The notes below the pieces were generated by a model. It had not been told where the DNA came from. It did not search any database and saw only the letters and a list, made by a program, of their open reading frames with translations. Positions 5,578 through 6,463 of a DNA stretch of 6,463 nt are shown here, piece after piece. Within the stretch, counting starts at the first letter, position 1, and every line of letters begins with the position of its first letter. This DNA comes from Giesbergeria sp. (GTDB lineage: Bacteria > Pseudomonadota > Gammaproteobacteria > Burkholderiales > Burkholderiaceae_C): positions 1 through 6,463 of the forward strand of contig JAUYGP010000735.1 of NCBI GenBank assembly GCA_030690515.1, read 5' to 3'. The translations under genes were made by a program, and so were the position numbers.

Positions 5578-5595
5578 GGCCGCCAGCGGGCGGCC
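5578..5595 (-). other. GC-only hairpin between pilT and the next gene
   Basis: GGCCGCC (5578–5584) and GGCGGCC (5589–5595) form a perfect 7-bp all-GC stem with a 4-nt loop in the 56-bp pilT gap. No T-run follows on either strand, so it is not a standard terminator. It may mark an RNA-processing or decay boundary that sets pilT apart from the downstream genes. Confidence 0.5.
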
Positions 5596-5619
5596 AGTGT
5601 CAGACGGTTGAAGAGGAGA

Positions 5620-6463
5620 TCAACCGGGGAAGTTGTCGGGGATTTTGGCCTTGCTGCGGGCCTCGGCGGGGCTGATGATGTTGCGCCGCACCAGGTCGGT
5701 CAGGTTCTGGTCCAGCGTCTGCATGCCGACGCTGTTGCTGGTCTGGATGGTGGAATACATCTGTGCCACCTTGGCTTCTCGGATGAGGTTTCGGATAGCG
5801 CTGGTGCCCAACATGATCTCGTGTGCAGCCACGCGGCCCGAACCGTCCTTGAGCTTGCACAGGGTCTGCGAGATCACGGCCTGCAGCGACTCGGACAACA
5901 TGGCGCGAACCATTTCCTTCTCTTCGGCCGGGAACACGTCGATGATCCGGTCAATGGTCTTGGCGGCGCTCGACGTGTGCAGCGTGCCGAAAACCAAGTG
6001 GCCGGTTTCGGCTGCAGTCATGGCCAGGCGAATGGTTTCGAGGTCGCGCATTTCGCCCACAAGGATGGCGTCCGGATCTTCGCGCAGAGCGGATTTCAGT
6101 GCTGCCGCGAAGGAGAGCGTCATTGGCCCCACTTCGCGCTGGTTGATCAAGCACTTCTTGGATTCGTGCACGAATTCGATTGGGTCTTCCACCGTGAGGA
6201 TGTGGCCGTACTCGCTCTCGTTGAGGAAGTTGACCATGGCCGCCAGCGTGGTGGACTTGCCCGAACCGGTGGGGCCCGTCACCAGCACCAGGCCGCGCGG
6301 CTTGAGCGACAGGTCGCCAAAAATCTTCGGCGCGTTGAGTTGTTCCAGGGTCAGGATCTTGCTGGGAATGGTCCGGAACACGGCGGCTGCGCCGCGGTTC
6401 TGGTTGAAGGCGTTGACGCGAAAGCGCGCCAGGCCGTCGATCTCGAACGAGAAATCGACCTCC
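5620..6463 (-). CDS. pilT: Type IV pilus twitching motility ATPase PilT (5' end missing)
   Basis: The C-terminal 280 codons of the main type IVa pilus retraction motor; about 65 N-terminal residues lie beyond the window edge. The frame runs open to the edge: upstream of an internal GTG at 6379–6381 it still encodes conserved PilT sequence (VDFSFEIDGLARFRVNAFN). That GTG is therefore a valine codon and not the start. Walker A is GPTGSGKST (6250–6276). The Asp-box region ILTVEDPIEFVHES, Walker B ILVGEMRDLETI and His box TGHLVFGTLHT follow. The diagnostic PilT motif AIRNLIRE is present near the end, then MQTLDQNLTDLV and the terminal KIPDNFPG. It matches Pseudomonas PilT closely throughout. It is first of the visible pilT–cNMP–pilU operon, whose promoter must lie outside the window. 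Confidence 0.97.
   Translation of the reverse strand, partial: EVDFSFEIDGLARFRVNAFNQNRGAAAVFRTIPSKILTLEQLNAPKIFGDLSLKPRGLVLVTGPTGSGKSTTLAAMVNFLNESEYGHILTVEDPIEFVHESKKCLINQREVGPMTLSFAAALKSALREDPDAILVGEMRDLETIRLAMTAAETGHLVFGTLHTSSAAKTIDRIIDVFPAEEKEMVRAMLSESLQAVISQTLCKLKDGSGRVAAHEIMLGTSAIRNLIREAKVAQMYSTIQTSNSVGMQTLDQNLTDLVRRNIISPAEARSKAKIPDNFPG
6233..6252. repeat. 20-bp exact match shared with pilU (copy in pilT)
   Basis: Identical to 4440–4459, encoding the same residues after the Walker A lysine. The two copies diverge immediately on both sides, as expected of paralogues and not of an inserted element. Confidence 0.8.

Noticed and set aside
4890..5675. Long + strand open frames (261 and 196 codons) opposite the cyclic-nucleotide-binding gene
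   Set aside because: They mirror that gene's codons, show Ser/Arg-rich low-complexity translation, and have no Shine-Dalgarno or family resemblance.
4440..6252. The 20-bp identical segments as a mobile or recombination element
   Set aside because: Both copies fall at the same codons of paralogous Walker A regions, so shared descent explains them.
6379..6381. GTG as the start of a short PilT
   Set aside because: The frame stays open to the window edge and encodes conserved PilT residues upstream (RFRVNAFNQ and neighbours), so the start lies outside the window.

Overview
The window reads as an ordinary chromosomal segment of a betaproteobacterium, most likely Burkholderiales and probably Comamonadaceae. 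This is inferred from recalled family resemblance: the wording of YraN, the rsmI/yraN/diaA/dolP block, and a pilT–cyclic-nucleotide-binding gene–pilU block next to a 3-hydroxyisobutyrate-dehydrogenase-like gene. Coding density is very high and the sequence is GC-rich. I see no tRNA, rRNA, CRISPR array, insertion sequence, prophage or attachment site. All eight genes have intact frames; only pilT is cut, by the window edge.

Left part (37–2737), an envelope and ribosome housekeeping cluster: rsmI (16S rRNA 2'-O-methyltransferase) runs leftward from a TTG start. It is back to back with yraN (nuclease-fold UPF0102 protein), and their start codons appear to share one base. A 99-bp gap follows. Then come diaA (SIS-domain DnaA-binding-type protein, often mislabelled phosphoheptose isomerase) and dolP (two-BON-domain outer-membrane lipoprotein), joined by a TGATG stop/start overlap. 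This is the E. coli rsmI–lpoA–yraN–diaA–dolP neighbourhood without lpoA.

Middle (2770–3684): a leftward NAD(P)-dependent beta-hydroxyacid dehydrogenase converges on dolP. It starts just downstream of the terminator of the pilus operon.

Right part (3755–6463), a twitching-motility retraction operon read leftward: pilT (5' end outside the window), a stand-alone cyclic-nucleotide-binding-domain protein with no DNA-binding domain, and pilU. Gaps are 56 and 39 bp, and each downstream gene has its own Shine-Dalgarno. A clear intrinsic terminator follows pilU. The region between the pilU stop and the terminator is a run of GGG tracts on the + strand, a potential G-quadruplex, and gives a C-rich transcript.

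The observations most worth following up are the nucleotide-sensor gene between the two retraction ATPases, the G-run element before the terminator, the GC-only hairpin ahead of the sensor gene's ribosome binding site, the shared-base rsmI/yraN starts, and the substituted active-site positions in DiaA and YraN. I found no sign of a wholly new defence or mobile system.
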